Of a stretch of DNA of 64,000 nucleotides, positions 33,802-45,892 are shown in pieces. The notes beneath the pieces were generated by a model. It was not told the DNA's origin, searched no databases, and worked only from the letters and a program-made list of their open reading frames with translations. Every line of letters starts with the position of its first letter. The first letter of the stretch is position 1. Source of the stretch: Rusavskia elegans (taxonomy: Eukaryota > Ascomycota > Lecanoromycetes > Teloschistales > Teloschistaceae); the NCBI GenBank assembly GCA_011316305.1, contig SAUG01000072.1, positions 372,001-436,000 of the forward strand, read 5' to 3'. A program made the translations under genes and the position numbers.

Positions 33802-35670
33802 CTAGGTCTTTTCGAGAAGGACCCTGATCATTTCGTTGCCGACTCTCGTCGCTTCAGGGAAGCGGGGCGCAAAGTATGACTGGATCTGTTCAAAACGGTC
33901 TCGGTAGGATGGAAAGTCGCCAAAGGAAACACAATCGGACCATCCCTGGACACAGTGGAGTAAGCAAGGTTATCTACGCAGAGAATCATCAAGGAGAGAA
34001 TGCATACCCTAGCAGCGAATGTGAACTCGAGATCGTCGGATCGAAACGTATTGTCTTCGACGGCGATGTTGATGACTTCATCAAGAAGTGCAGGCTTGCG
34101 GAAAAGATACTCCGTTACGCCCAGCCATAGACGAAAGAGCTGTTGCGTACAGCTTCAGCTTTTGACTGCTACTGTCCGTCATGGAGTGACAGGGTCACTT
34201 ACCGGTGTCGAACATATCATATGATCATAGGGCACGATACGTAATTTCCACCAACAGTCGACCATCGCCAGTAGACTCAGGTGATTGTTTGGAGTTCTTT
34301 CTTTTGGCACTTTCCCCAGCGAGAATTGATCGAGCACCTCGTCACTGAGTAGCAACGGTTCCCCTTCTTTCCCAGCAGCATTGAAAACAAATTCGCCGGC
34401 AATCTTGATGCGCTTCTCCAGCTCCTGCTTGTGTCCTCCAAGCATCAACTTGTAGAGATCAGTCACCGACTCAGCGTATTGCCGGATTTGCTTCTTCGCG
34501 CTGGGGTTCAAAATGGCGAGGCCAGCATAGACATGCCATTTGTTCGAGTATATGCGCAAGGTGATGTTGCATTTCACGTTTTCGATGCCACCAACGTATC
34601 GAGTCAATTCCCAAGGGAACTGATTATTTGCACGCCATGCAGTTCCCATACTGAGAAAGGCAGCATGGGTGACTGCTTGCGTATCTGCGGTAATCTGGTC
34701 GTGCTCTTCGGCAGTAAGAGGAACCAGCTTGGAGCCGAAACACGCCATGACGTTCCGGACGAGGTCGTATGCTTTTTGCGAGGCACGGTGTTTGATGATA
34801 ACCAGCGGCTGGTCTTTGGGATCTACATTAGGGCCATGCAGGGAATGACAAGATACGATTTCGACGTCTGACGGTAGATGGCGTTCGAACGCCGCGACTT
34901 CTGGGGCTTTGCAAGAGGTTTGACCGCCAACAATTGCATGCTTCTTGGTGGCTACTGATGTGTTAGACGTCAAGATAACAACAGCGATCGGGGTACATAC
35001 CGCGACCATATTCAGCTACAACCTTGTCAATCATCTCGGCTTCGACGCTGTAGATAATGTAATCGCTAGATCTGGAAACACCGTAGCCATCTTCATAGAT
35101 GACGATCCTTGGCTATCAATTTTCAGTTTATGTGGCACGAATCAGCGTTGGGTGTATTCACAACGTCTGAGAATTCTTGCTCCAAAGCTTCAAATTTGTC
35201 TCTCATGTCGCATGCATGGACCCTGCCATGAATCGAATATCAGACTCATCATTCAACCGAGCACGAATAAAATGTCTAGGCCATGCGACTCTGAAAGTAA
35301 AAGTCAGCTGAGGTCCAAAGGACGAGTAAGCGATTAGGAAGTGTATTAATGCAAAGAGTTTGATCAGACAAGTAAAAATTAGGTAGCTGAGATTTTACAT
35401 CATTGACGACTTGACAACAGGGAAAGACTCCAAGAAGGAGCCGAGCCGAGTCAGCAAGCCATACTCGAGCCAAATGCACTCAAGTCATCATTTCAAAAGA
35501 GGGAGACAAAGCTCGTGGATATTCAGGGTTGTTACTCACATAGGATGAACATGCGGAGATGATCGTCATCGAGCTGGGATGTCTTACCTCCATCCCGCAG
35601 CACTGAGCTTTCGGGCATACATCTTTCCCATCAAGCCCATACCAATGATACCGATGACTGTCTGATCCAT
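33802..35670 (-). CDS. TYR1: Prephenate dehydrogenase (NADP+)
   Basis: Six exons (35670-35588, 35222-35162, 35112-35001, 34951-34203, 34139-34008, 33945-33802) keep phase and give about 426 aa, the usual size. The protein converts prephenate to 4-hydroxyphenylpyruvate in tyrosine biosynthesis in the cytosol. The N-terminus has the nucleotide-binding IGIIGMGLMGKMYARKLSAA. Further conserved blocks are SRSSDYIIYSVEAE, AIVGGQTSCKAPEVAAFE, EIVSCHSLHGPNVD, DRITADTQAVTHAAF-like ITADTQAVTHAAFLSMG, and NITLRIYSNKWHVYAGLAIL. The last two exons supply FRLWLGVTEYLF and GWSDCVSFGDFPSYRDRF. The first intron is 365 nt, far longer than the others. Divergent from RPS14, with 313 bp between starts. Confidence 0.95.
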
Positions 35671-35983
35671 ATTTGCAGGCACGTTTGGCTTCGTTGTGCG
35701 GACTGATAGGTCGGCACCTTCTAGTGGCTCAGAGCTTAGACGGCAGCTGATGATGGCCGCAATACTGAGGCAGCGAACAGTCACGTAGTTGAAAGTCTTA
35801 ATGTTTAGACTACAGTTGATGTCGAAATGGAAGGTGAACGACTTGGCGAAGTTTAGGGCAGACGCTAAGGTAGGGCACACACCCTACGCTAGCTCCGCCT
35901 TCTTTCATGATCAAATCCCGTCCACATCCACTTTCCCATTCCCAAACAGCTCAACCCAGTCAAAGTGCAGAACATCTACAGCC
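35671..35983. promoter_or_regulatory. Divergent promoter between TYR1 and RPS14
   Basis: The two start codons are 313 bp apart on opposite strands, so this segment must hold both promoters and leaders. A CT-rich stretch (about 35888-35960) precedes the ribosomal gene. No clear TATA box is seen. Confidence 0.55.
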
Positions 35984-36645
<662 letters not shown>

Positions 36646-37006
36646 GCCGATATCTCTTGTATTGCAGTGGTGGAACAGATGCGATTTTGGCAAGGTGGTG
36701 GACGGTCTTCAATAAACGAGGGGAACGGCCTTGTGCCTGGTCTCCATCATGTGTCTAGCTTTGCATACCAATTCGAATGTGACATGGAACATCGCTCATA
36801 CAATTAGTGGAGGATCATTGACCGCGTGAAAACCAGCCGGATGGTGCAGCATTTTCGCATCGTGACTCACCGTAAATTCGCGACCTCACGACATCACCAA
36901 ATTGACGTATCGAGTGCAAAATCTTCCGACACAACATCCATCTTGTTCTACTAGCCATGGTCCCTCACTCCCAATCGACAGCCTTCCCCCACTTACTGAC
37001 CCCAGA
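36646..37006. other. Intergenic region
   Basis: About 360 bp between RPS14 and AAR2 on the same strand. It holds the 3' end of the former and the promoter of the latter. Nothing else is seen. Confidence 0.5.
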
Positions 37007-38278
37007 ATGTCCACCCACCCAACCTCAACCCTCATCCTTCTCAATCTCCCCCCCTCAATCCTCTGCGGCATAAACCTCCTAACCTTCACCACAACCCCCG
37101 CATTCCTCGGCATCAAAACTCTCCCCACCGGCTTCCACTTCCTCTTCACCTCCCCCTCCGCCTCCCTCTCCCTCCGTGATGGCTTCTGGTTCCACATCCC
37201 CCCACCTCCACCCTCCTCTGTTCCCCCAACAACAGTATTCCGCAAATGGAGTCCCGAACACGAATGTCTAGTCCCATGTTCCGAACCCGAAGGCGAAGAT
37301 TTCATAAAAGCGAAAGGCGGCTGGAAAGAAGTCTACGAAAAACATCTGACGCCCTATCGGCAAAGCGGCGCTGGTTCTGCTGAGAACGATGCCGCGGGGA
37401 CGAAGCCGGGAGATGATAAGGAAGGAGCTTGGGAGGGCATAACGTCGCATATTACATCCTCGATCCTGACGCGGTTTACGAAGAGTGAGGAGTGGATTAT
37501 TTCGTCTGCGAGTAGTGGGGTGCAGGATCGGGATGAGATACCGGGATTGAGTAGCGAGGAGGTGCGGGATGTGATTGGAGAGGAGAAGGAGTTGGGGATG
37601 CTGGGGATTGATTTGAAGAGAACGTGGCGGGAGGGGGCGGTGGGGAGGGAAAGGACGGAGGGGGCGAGAGATCGGAGTTGGCATCTGAGCGATCTTTGTG
37701 AGAGGTATCGAAGCGGGGGAAGAGCTGGAGACGAAGTCGTGAGGAAGAGCGATTGTGGGAGGGAGGAGCGGTGGGGGGATGTGATGTTGGGGCAGATGGA
37801 GGTTTGTTTCTTGATGGTACTCATGTTGGCGAATTACTCGTGTTTGGAGGAGTGGAAACGGGTATTGGCATTGGTGTTGACGTGTGAGAAGTCTGTACGA
37901 GACAGATCGGATTTCTTCGCGAGGTTTCTAAGGCTACTGAAACGGCAACTGGAAAGGACGGATGATGTGGAGGGTGGTCTCTTCGATATGAGTGATGATG
38001 GGGGCGCTTTTTTGAAGGTGTTACTAAAGGGGTTCAAAAGGGCTCTGGAGCAGATAGCCGAAAGCAAGGGCGAAGAAGATGGGATCGAGGATGTGCAGGA
38101 AGAGTTTGAAGAGGTGGAAAAGTGGGTAAAGGACCAGTATAGATGGGAGTTAGGTGATGAGTTTGTGCGGAGTGGGATGTTAGAGCTGGAAGATGGCGAA
38201 ATGGTGATGATGGAGACGAAAGAGCTGGAAGGGGAGGATGAGAGTGGTGAGTATGCTCCCGTGATTGTGGACATATGA
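37007..38278 (+). CDS. AAR2: AAR2 splicing factor (U5 snRNP assembly)
   Basis: A single-exon frame; the start at 37007 (MSTHPTSTLILLNLPPS) fits the family better than the earlier in-frame ATG at 36902, giving about 423 aa. The N-terminal beta domain is clear: LLNLPPSILCGINLLTFTTT, GIKTLPTGFHFLF and SLSLRDGFWFHI. Next come TVFRKWSPEHECLVP and a helical C-terminal domain (RSWHLSDLCERYRSGGRAGD, MLGQMEVCFLMVLMLANYSC). AAR2 binds Prp8 in the cytoplasm and is exchanged for Brr2 as U5 snRNP matures in the nucleus. Codon use shifts from C-rich to G-rich along the gene, which yields long antisense open frames that I take to be shadows. Confidence 0.9.
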   Translation: MSTHPTSTLILLNLPPSILCGINLLTFTTTPAFLGIKTLPTGFHFLFTSPSASLSLRDGFWFHIPPPPPSSVPPTTVFRKWSPEHECLVPCSEPEGEDFIKAKGGWKEVYEKHLTPYRQSGAGSAENDAAGTKPGDDKEGAWEGITSHITSSILTRFTKSEEWIISSASSGVQDRDEIPGLSSEEVRDVIGEEKELGMLGIDLKRTWREGAVGRERTEGARDRSWHLSDLCERYRSGGRAGDEVVRKSDCGREERWGDVMLGQMEVCFLMVLMLANYSCLEEWKRVLALVLTCEKSVRDRSDFFARFLRLLKRQLERTDDVEGGLFDMSDDGGAFLKVLLKGFKRALEQIAESKGEEDGIEDVQEEFEEVEKWVKDQYRWELGDEFVRSGMLELEDGEMVMMETKELEGEDESGEYAPVIVDI

Positions 38279-39591
38279 TGGCTTTATACCAGACGTTATG
38301 GTCGTGATGAACTTGCCGAGTCGAAAGGCTGGATCCGAATAGTAATATGGTACTCAGCCCGAACGTCACAATGAGACAACATTTGCTACTGGAAATGCAG
38401 TTGTCATCCCAGGAGAAGCAATGCAGCGACATCGTAGGTTGAATAGACCTATTGTCGGATTTCCATGATCTCCTCCTACTGATTCGCGGCAATAAGATCC
38501 AGAATTACAATGTTAGAAACACTCTCGCATACAATTCAATAATCTTTCAAACAGATTGTAATAAGCCCTCCCATCAAGGGTGAGCCGGAATCTTCCAGGT
38601 CCGATCTTGCAGTTGTAGCCATGGAAAGAGGTTGTAGAATTGCAGATTATAATGACCAACGGCAGCCACAGTGCTCATGCCAGTGAATCCATGCAAATAG
38701 TATTTCCATTTCGTTCTGAATAGCAATATCTGCCACGCTCGCTGCAGGCCACCTGTGCGAGCCATGTCAGGATACAAATCAAGCCAGTGTCTTTGGATGC
38801 GGCCTAGACGCTCGAGAAAGGCGTAGTTTTGTAGAACTACTGACCATCATAAAGGATAACTTGAAGGTTTTGCTGACCTGACGCATCCGACGAAGGACAC
38901 AGCCAAATTGGTACAATGCTGGTACAGAAACTTATGGCAACGGGCTTCAATCCGGCTTGGTGCTTCCTTTGTTAGTGTGTGTTCAACTGCCAGATGATAT
39001 AGAGAACTGTTTTTCGACAGATACTTTTGGGCAAGGACAACTAAGTTCAGAAATACAATCGATTTTGACCCAGTAAAAAGAAAGGAACCCAGATTTCAAG
39101 TGACCTTGGGTGAACCAAAGTCTATGTGATGTTGATCACTATAATCGTAAGCTGCAAAGGCGAACCCACAACGTCGGCCATATACTATGGCAGCTTTATC
39201 TAATTGATTGAGAGGCTTGCGAGGATTCGTTTTGCGCCTTTGACCACATGATCCTGGGCAATTCGAATACAATTGCAGTTGTTAGGATGAGGAGGACACT
39301 GTCGTCTGATGGGAAGCATTTTATCGCGGCCCACCCCAAAGGTGACTGCAAATAGCGAGCAAGCGAATCAATTGCATTGCTCGATACCAGAGACGCAGTG
39401 TACATGCGAGTCAAGTACGAGACTCATGAAGTGCTCTTGGCGCGAATGAAGGCTAGCTCGGCTGATAGCGCTTAGCGTAAGGCTGATCTAAGCGAATTTC
39501 CACACTGCAGGGATCTTGTTTGGACCTCTTTTTTGAACATCGAAGGCTCGCGCCATCTTGAATCACAGCAAGCTGATCGCTGACCGCCGCC
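38279..39591. other. 1.3-kb intergenic region
   Basis: It lies upstream of RPL13. Frames are short and motif-free on both strands. No gene, repeat or RNA is supported. Confidence 0.5.
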
Positions 39592-40490
39592 ATGGTAAGT
39601 TACTCGGAGCAATTGTCGCGAGCTTTGATGCGTGTGAAATGCTGACAGGCATTTCCTCCAGACGATCAAGCACAATCAGCAGATTCAGCACAACCGTGAG
39701 CAAAGGTCGACCATTGCTTCCGTTTGAGAATGCTAATGAATTGCAGATTTCCGCAAGGACTGGCAGCGACGAGTCCGAACTCATTTCGATCAGGTATCCA
39801 GCTCAGACCAAGAATATCGATCGGTTTTGACATCATACTGATTACCACCACCAGCCCGGTCGAAAATCCCGCCGCCGTAATGCTCGTCTTACCAAAGCCG
39901 CCGCCGTAGCTCCTCGTCCAGTCGACAAACTCCGACCCATCGTTCGTTGCCCGTCAATCAAGTACAACCGTCGCGTGCGTGCCGGACGAGGCTTCTCACT
40001 CGCAGAGCTGAAGGTACGTCTACAAAGGAACTGCAAGGATCGGTATGAGGCTGACAGTCTGGTTCTGTTACAGGAAGCCGGCATCCCCCGCAAGCTGGCT
40101 CCTACAATCGGTATCTCCGTCGACCCGCGACGCGCCAACCTCTCAACCGAATCCCTAGCCATGAATGTCGAACGCCTCAAAGCCTTCCGTGCCCGCCTCA
40201 TCCTGTTCCCCCGTCGCCCGGGTCAACATAAGAAACTGGACTCCAGCAAGGAAGACATCGAACAGAATACCAAGGAGGGAAAGATCACCCGCAAGACCGG
40301 CTCGGTATTGCCGATTGCAAATATTACTCGTGCGGAGGCCATTGGGGAAGTGAAGAGGAGCGATATGCCAGAGGGAACGGAGAACGCATACCGGAAATTG
40401 AGAGATGCGAGGAGCGAAGCGAGATTGGTGGGTGTACGGGAGAAGAGAGCCAAGGCCAAGGCCGAGGAGGCTACAGCGACGAAGAAGTAG
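39592..40490 (+). CDS. RPL13: Large ribosomal subunit protein eL13
   Basis: Exons 39592-39594, 39662-39695, 39747-39793, 39855-40013 and 40074-40490 give 219 aa, as expected. The first exon is the ATG alone, split from the rest by an intron. The conserved start TIKHNQQIQHNHFRKDWQRR continues into VRTHFDQPGRKSRRRNARLT. Later blocks are VRCPSIKYNRRVRAGRGFSL, IPRKLAPTIGISVDPRRANL and SLAMNVERLKAFRARLILFP. The C-terminus is basic and helical (REKRAKAKAEEATATKK). eL13 is a component of the 60S subunit. Four introns crowd into the first half, typical of highly expressed fungal ribosomal genes. Confidence 0.96.
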
Positions 40491-40974
40491 CCGGTTTTCA
40501 TGGCATGTTCCCAGCTCTTCAAATCTTGACCGGCTCGCCTTCGTACAGTCTGCAACATGTGGACCTAAATACTCCTCCTAAGGTCAGAACGGTGTCACAT
40601 GTATGCGCATATTTGCGAAGGGATCGGACCTTTAACTTAGGTAGGGGAGAAAGCGTAAGAGCCTCTTATCACCAAACCTTCCCAGTGATCTGCAGATAAA
40701 CAATCTGGCATACAAAGCAGTGCGTCCGATCATCTAGGCTGGGACTCCCGTTCCGAAGTAGGCATCTCCATATTCTGACTCCGTACCCAAACTCTTTCAA
40801 TCCTAGTTATTGCTATACTCTTCCTTTACCATTGAATCTATCTACCTGCATCAGGATTATCCGCCTGCCACCCCCTTTCCCCCAAAGACTCCGCCAAAAA
40901 TATGATCCAAACAAATGCAACACTTTCCACCCACGACCAATCTCTTCCCCTTCTCCTCCTTCATTCTCCTCCCA
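40491..40974. other. Intergenic region between convergent genes
   Basis: The stop of RPL13 and the stop of the minus-strand gene at 40975 face each other here. C-rich pyrimidine tracts occur near 40860-40970. No gene is seen. Confidence 0.5.
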
Positions 40975-41841
40975 TCAAAACATAAACCACCCCATATTTT
41001 CCTCCTCCGCCACCACCTTCTGAGCCTCCTCCTTCCGATAGTCCACTTCCTCCAACCCCCGAAACCTCCTCTCCAACTCCCCAATCCTTTCTTCCAACCC
41101 TTTAATAGTACTTGCCATACCACACAGCGATGCCAGAACACCAACGGGCCCGAAATCGTGGAGGGAAGCTGGCGACGATGCGCTGCTACTGGAGGGCATG
41201 TAGCTTGAGGTGGGTGAATGATAGTTCGTTGACGTGCAGGAAGTGGATGAAGAGAATGATGATGGGCTGATGATATGGACTGAGATGCTACTAGCTCGCT
41301 GATGATGATAATGATGATGGTGTGGTGAGACGTCGATATTACCGTAAGCTCTCATACCACCGTGTTGCTGAAAAGGTGGAGACGAAGGAAGAGCTGCAGT
41401 CGATAAAGTTGAAATGAACGATCCAGCAGACGCAATCGACTCGCACGAACGGCAGCGTATGCTGACGTCCGCCGACTCCCTGTCCCCATGAATACTATCT
41501 TTAGGAACAAGATCGCCGCTTTTGTTTTGTTGGCCTTTTTGCTTTCGCGGACAAGGACTCGGTGAATCATTGAGTCTCGAGGCTCTTCGCCGGAGCACCT
41601 CATCGACTTCAGAGAGTGTCAAGCCGATCTCATGTAAAGCTTCTGGATGGCCGGTAAAGGAGCGGAGATGCCGTGGGTGGTTGGTGTTGGTGTTGGTGTT
41701 AGTGTCCGAGAATACGTCGTTGAGAGGGATACTACCAGGTGAGAGCTCCATGGGTGACTGGTTTTGTTGCATGCGGATGGGGGTGTGTAAGGGTTTGTGG
41801 CGGTCGTTAGAAGATTGATTGGATGGAGAGGGATGGGACAT
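40975..41841 (-). CDS. Low-complexity protein with C-terminal coiled coil, hypothetical
   Basis: A single frame from ATG at 41841 gives 288 aa. The N-terminal part is rich in Ser, Pro and Asn, with a TNTNTNTN run made by a simple repeat. A predicted helix (GLTLSEVDEVLRRRASRLND) is followed by a basic stretch. Next are a His run (SPHHHHYHHQRASS), long Ser tracts and finally a coiled coil (IKGLEERIGELERRFRGLEE) ending in GWFMF. No family is recognised. The composition suggests a disordered, possibly nuclear protein. The reading frame upstream of 41841 is open but lacks an ATG. Confidence 0.65.
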   Translation of the reverse strand: MSHPSPSNQSSNDRHKPLHTPIRMQQNQSPMELSPGSIPLNDVFSDTNTNTNTNHPRHLRSFTGHPEALHEIGLTLSEVDEVLRRRASRLNDSPSPCPRKQKGQQNKSGDLVPKDSIHGDRESADVSIRCRSCESIASAGSFISTLSTAALPSSPPFQQHGGMRAYGNIDVSPHHHHYHHQRASSISVHIISPSSFSSSTSCTSTNYHSPTSSYMPSSSSASSPASLHDFGPVGVLASLCGMASTIKGLEERIGELERRFRGLEEVDYRKEEAQKVVAEEENMGWFMF

Positions 41842-42322
41842 GGTGGATCCTGTGGATGGGTGTATCTGCTTCGAGATCCAGAGTGATTTTTGCGGGTGTC
41901 GACGAAGAAGGGTTGTGGTGTCGGGGGGAAGGCACGATTGGTGTGCTTGGATCTTAAATGGCACCGATTGTGGCCTGTTCTTGCTTCACTGATGTTCGCT
42001 CGGCATTGGATAAGTGTGCTACCGGCTTAGGGGTTGAGAATACTTGAGCATATTGAAGGATTAGAACTAATGAAGTGGTGGATGAGTGTCGTTGTCAATA
42101 ACCAAAGAACAATAGCCTAGGATGTTGTGGATATATTCGAGTCAAGTCTGACAATAGGAGATTAGAAACTCAACTACAGATATCACAAGAATCAATGGAA
42201 ATTTTTGATACTCTTGCAACGTCATATTCCATCAGGACGCCGGCTAAGCATTTCAATACTTTGATGGACCACCACATTGGACGTGCTCTCAAAGCGATAC
42301 AACAGTGCAGACCACTTTTACG
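41842..42322. other. Intergenic region
   Basis: It holds the promoter of the coiled-coil gene and nothing else that I can support. Confidence 0.5.
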
Positions 42323-42690
42323 TCAGTCAAACCATGGCTCGTTATCCTGCACGAACTTCTCCCAAGTCTTTGCAGCATCATGCATTTGTGTCAAGGTCCA
42401 ATCCAGATCTGCTTGACCAGTGGTTCCGTAACACTCATGCTCTGAAATGCAGCCCCTAACCTCTTTCAACATCTCCAGTAAATCGGGCGGGAAGCCCGGA
42501 TCACATCTGGCCTGCCCAATCTTGATCTCTTTACGCGTCACCTTCTTCGAAACCTCGACCATCTCTGCAGGTGTATAGAAGGCTGTGGCAGCAGTGAAGC
42601 GTTTGCCATTGTACGTATCTGGATCAAGTAAAGCTGGCACGATGAACTTGTAGATGTCTTCTATCTGGTGTCCAGACGACTATTCGATTG
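42323..42690 (-). pseudogene. NmrA-like protein, C-terminal fragment only
   Basis: The frame (about 120 codons counting back to the stop near 42690) matches the C-terminal half of fungal NmrA-like atypical short-chain dehydrogenases. It has ATAFYTPAEMVEVSKKVTRK and ends DLDWTLTQMHDAAKTWEKFV then QDNEPWF. The N-terminal Rossmann part with its GxxGxxG NAD(P) site is missing. Upstream minus-strand frames show nothing related, and a stop codon lies just before EDIYKFIVPAL. It is therefore a truncated copy, too short to bind the cofactor. NmrA proteins are redox sensors or regulators. The remnant carries no further damage I can see. Confidence 0.65.
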
Positions 42691-43295
42691 GCCTACTCAT
42701 AGCTTTTGCCAAAACAACTAGTGAGGTTGGGAATATTACGATGGTCGAGGGGTTGTCGGAAGAATGAACTGCAATCCGAAGAAAAGCCCCGTATACTTGT
42801 ATGATAGTTCATGTGCATCTAGTTGAAAAACTGACAAGCAAAACTGATGAAAATTTTCTACGTAACGAACATCGTCCATGCTTCCAAACACTAGAGTATC
42901 ATCACTATCGCTGTACATTGAAAAATATTGCCTATTCTCATAGTCTATCCGACATATTTCCTATTCTTGTTCCCTCACAGGTCCCAGTATCGCAAATCTG
43001 CGCTGACTGTGCCCGCCATCTTTGGATTTGAAAGTTTTGAAAGATATACTCGTGTAGATATGTATACAGAGAACCATAGGATAAATGTACACCAGACTTG
43101 CATTCACCCGTAGTCACTTCCCCCCCGGCCGCATAAGTGCCATAACATATATCTTCATGAATGTCCGGTCCCATCATCCTTTCCGTTCCCATCCTTAACT
43201 CCTTGTAATGCTCCGAAATCCCAAGCGCCGTTGCATGCATCCTACGAGATCTCTTATGTTCAACTGCTCTCCTATGCACAACTGCTCTCCTATTC
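42691..43295. other. Intergenic region
   Basis: Only short frames. No trace of the missing NmrA N-terminal half is visible. Confidence 0.5.
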
Positions 43296-45040
43296 TCAAG
43301 TGCTCCCTACCCTAGCTGTGTTGCTAGCACCAGCAGCGGTAGGAACGGTAGGAACATTAGCGGTTCCAGCGCCAGCAGCCCCTTCTGTCCCTTCCCTTCC
43401 ATCAGAAACCACCGGCGTAGACGGAGGCATACTCGGCACCCCGCTAACCGGCCTGCTCCGATCCCCTCCGAACGCTCGACTAAACCTCGCGCTCAATCTA
43501 TTCCTGCCAGCTCCAACTGCGGTTGCCTCTCCGCCAGCGATAGACCCATCCTGGTAGGTAGCTGCATGATCGACATCCGAGCGATTGATGAGGCGCAACC
43601 TCCTCAACGCCTCTAGACGCTCTTGTGGCGTAGCTTCCTCCATACGTCTGCGGTTGAGGTAGTGATGTAGATAATGTAAGGGCCGGGCACGGGAGTTGCG
43701 ACGACTTTGGTTTTGTTGCGTTGCGGGGTTGAAAGAGGCCAAGGCTTCGCTGTTGCGACGAGATTGCGACTGCGGGCCTGGTGTCGTTGTAGTGTTTTCT
43801 GGGTAAGGGTGTTCATCGGATCCGGTGGGACGGAGGTCGATGCGACACATGGGACAGGTGCCGGAGACGTTGAGGAGCCAGGGGTCGATGCATTCGGGAT
43901 GGAATTTGTGGTTGCAGGGGAGGACGCGGACGTCTTGGCCCTTGGTGAAGTCGTCCGTGCAGACGGAGCAGGCTAGACCATTGTCGGCGCTTGCGATGGG
44001 GTCGTCGGTAATCTGTGGTTTGGTGGCTTCGGCTGTTTCTGGCTCAGTCGTGACAATACTGTTGCTAGTTTCGATGTGCTCGTTTGCTGCCGCAGATGTT
44101 CCGGTAGTGGTATGCTGCTGCGCTTGGGCCGAGGCTTCAGGTACGGTTCGAGGAGGTGCCATTTCAATATCTCTTTCAGAAGTCGTGATAGGCTCTGCAC
44201 TTTTGGGTGCATCATTGTCTCCGAATTTGACGATGGGGATGGTCTCCAACATGGCGCGAGCGATGCCCTTTGCCCGGCTTTGCCTCGCCCTGCCGACGAT
44301 ATTCCTCGGCCCATATCGTTCGGGGTGCCGGTGCGCTCTGATAGCGCCGACGATGATGATTATCAGGAAAAGGGCGGTGATAATTCCAGTGATGCTGTAC
44401 AAGATGATCATAGCAACCGCGGTCGTCGGTGATTTCCCCAAGATGCCTCCTCCGCTGCCGCCGGCATTGTCGTGGGCTTTGATGGTGGAGTTGACTTTGT
44501 CCAAGGAAGTTTGCAAGAAGTTGAGAAGTTCGGTGGAGGAACTGCTGTATTTCATAGAATAAATGGTTGTGCCGCGAAGATCATTAGGAGTGAGGGTGCA
44601 GCGAGTTGCATTCACACTGTAGAGGATGATGCTCTTGGGTGGAGGAGAGTGAGTGAGTGCAGCCGTGAAGGTTTGACTAGGGCCGACGTTGCCAGGGTAT
44701 GCGCCGTCGTCGCAACTGATATAAGCAATATCTGTTCCAAGCAGAGTATCGACGTTGGCCGGGGTTGTCAGAACCATGCTGCCCTCGAGAGTAATTTTCT
44801 GGCATCGGATCAACAGGGATATGCAAGAGATAGGAATGATTGTTGACTGACGACTTGACCGGAACGGTCGGTCAAATAATCCATCGGGTAGATGCTGGGG
44901 CTTCCGGTGTTGAGGTCGAACTCAGGGTTGTTAGAAGGGGGATCGTTGGAAGCAGCGATCCTCTGCGCCATGACGGTGTGGCATGAAGATAAGAGGAGGA
45001 AGAGAGAGAGGAAAAGCTGTAAGGGCGTTGAGAAGGACAT
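43296..45040 (-). CDS. RING-H2 transmembrane E3 ubiquitin ligase
   Basis: Exons 45040-44852 and 44798-43296 give about 563 aa. The protein opens with a signal peptide (LQLFLSLFLLLSSCHTVMAQ) and a lumenal domain of about 150 residues. A single membrane span follows at about 189-215 (VAMIILYSITGIITALFLII). The cytosolic part has a RING-H2 finger at about 338-384: CSVCTDDF, VLPCNHKFHPECIDPWLL and CPMC, with C3H2C3 order. The tail is disordered and rich in Ser, Arg, Thr and Pro. This order (signal, lumenal domain, span, RING-H2) is that of PA-TM-RING-like ligases, which ubiquitinate proteins at Golgi, endosome or vacuole membranes. The intron donor (GTCAGT) is weak; GTCGTC three bases earlier is also possible. 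Confidence 0.85.
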
Positions 45041-45892
45041 TGCGCTTATTGTCAAGGCCGTGAAATGGAACGGAAGCAGGTTCTAGGGTAGGGGCGATGG
45101 CGAGGAGGGGGACTGAAGGAGCGGCGACTCAAAGCTAACACATGAATGACTGTGTACTGTATATAGGGAATGAAAGATAGATGAGCGACGATGGATAAGC
45201 AGCAGAAGGAATCATGGTTGCCACTGGAAATGGGCTGTGGTGGATTGGCCTGTTGTGTATGACGGTTTGAAGCAATTGGAGTCTGGGCGGACCAAGATCC
45301 GACGGCGATTACTCATCTTCCTCTATTTGGAAACATTATTTGTTATCCTCATCCGCACTCGTCATTCGACAACAACGAGTGATTGCACTCTCCCAAAGGA
45401 GCCCGTTCGAACCGGCGACGCCGCGACTATTGCTCCGTCATGGGCTATACAGCCACTTCTGCTTGCATTGATGCTGACGCGCATCGGAGCACCCTTGAGA
45501 CACTTGTTGTTCCCTTTCATCGGGGTGCTCGACGCGCTGCTGCAATCTATTAGCTGCGACCGCGAACGGCTTCTACCACTGTCCAAGCCCACCTTCGTCG
45601 TCCTCCGGCTCGGAACATGACAACATCCAAAGAACATTGCTGCTTAGTCAGGCATTCGGCTGTGTGGTCTGGTCATCTTTACACCTGGGCTATCTGCGCT
45701 TTCACCGCAAGACAACCGTGTCCCATCAGCATTTCGGCAATGTTGCAAGCGGCGACGGTGAAGCCAGCTGAGATACATTCTGAAGTTGTGATTGGTATTG
45801 GAAGGTAATTGAACGACTCCACCAGTCCTCCCCCTGGACTTGCGACATTCCATTGGCCATGCAGCCAACCGCTCTGTTCATACCTATACCAC
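45041..45892. other. Intergenic region
   Basis: It holds the promoter of the RING gene and the 3' end of the oxidoreductase gene. A plus-strand frame of 127 codons (45237-45620) has no motif and is not accepted as a gene. Confidence 0.5.

Noticed and set aside
34431..34871. 146-codon plus-strand frame inside TYR1
   Set aside because: It is antisense to well-conserved TYR1 exon 4; the opposite strand explains it fully.
36886..38492. Several long minus-strand frames opposite AAR2
   Set aside because: They arise from strong codon bias of AAR2 and lack motifs; AAR2 has recognisable family sequence.
43825..44562. 245-codon plus-strand frame
   Set aside because: It is a shadow of the RING-H2 gene on the minus strand, which has clear domains and a splice in phase.
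45237..45620. 127-codon plus-strand frame with a hydrophobic stretch
   Set aside because: No family signature, no splice support, and open antisense frames; likely chance.
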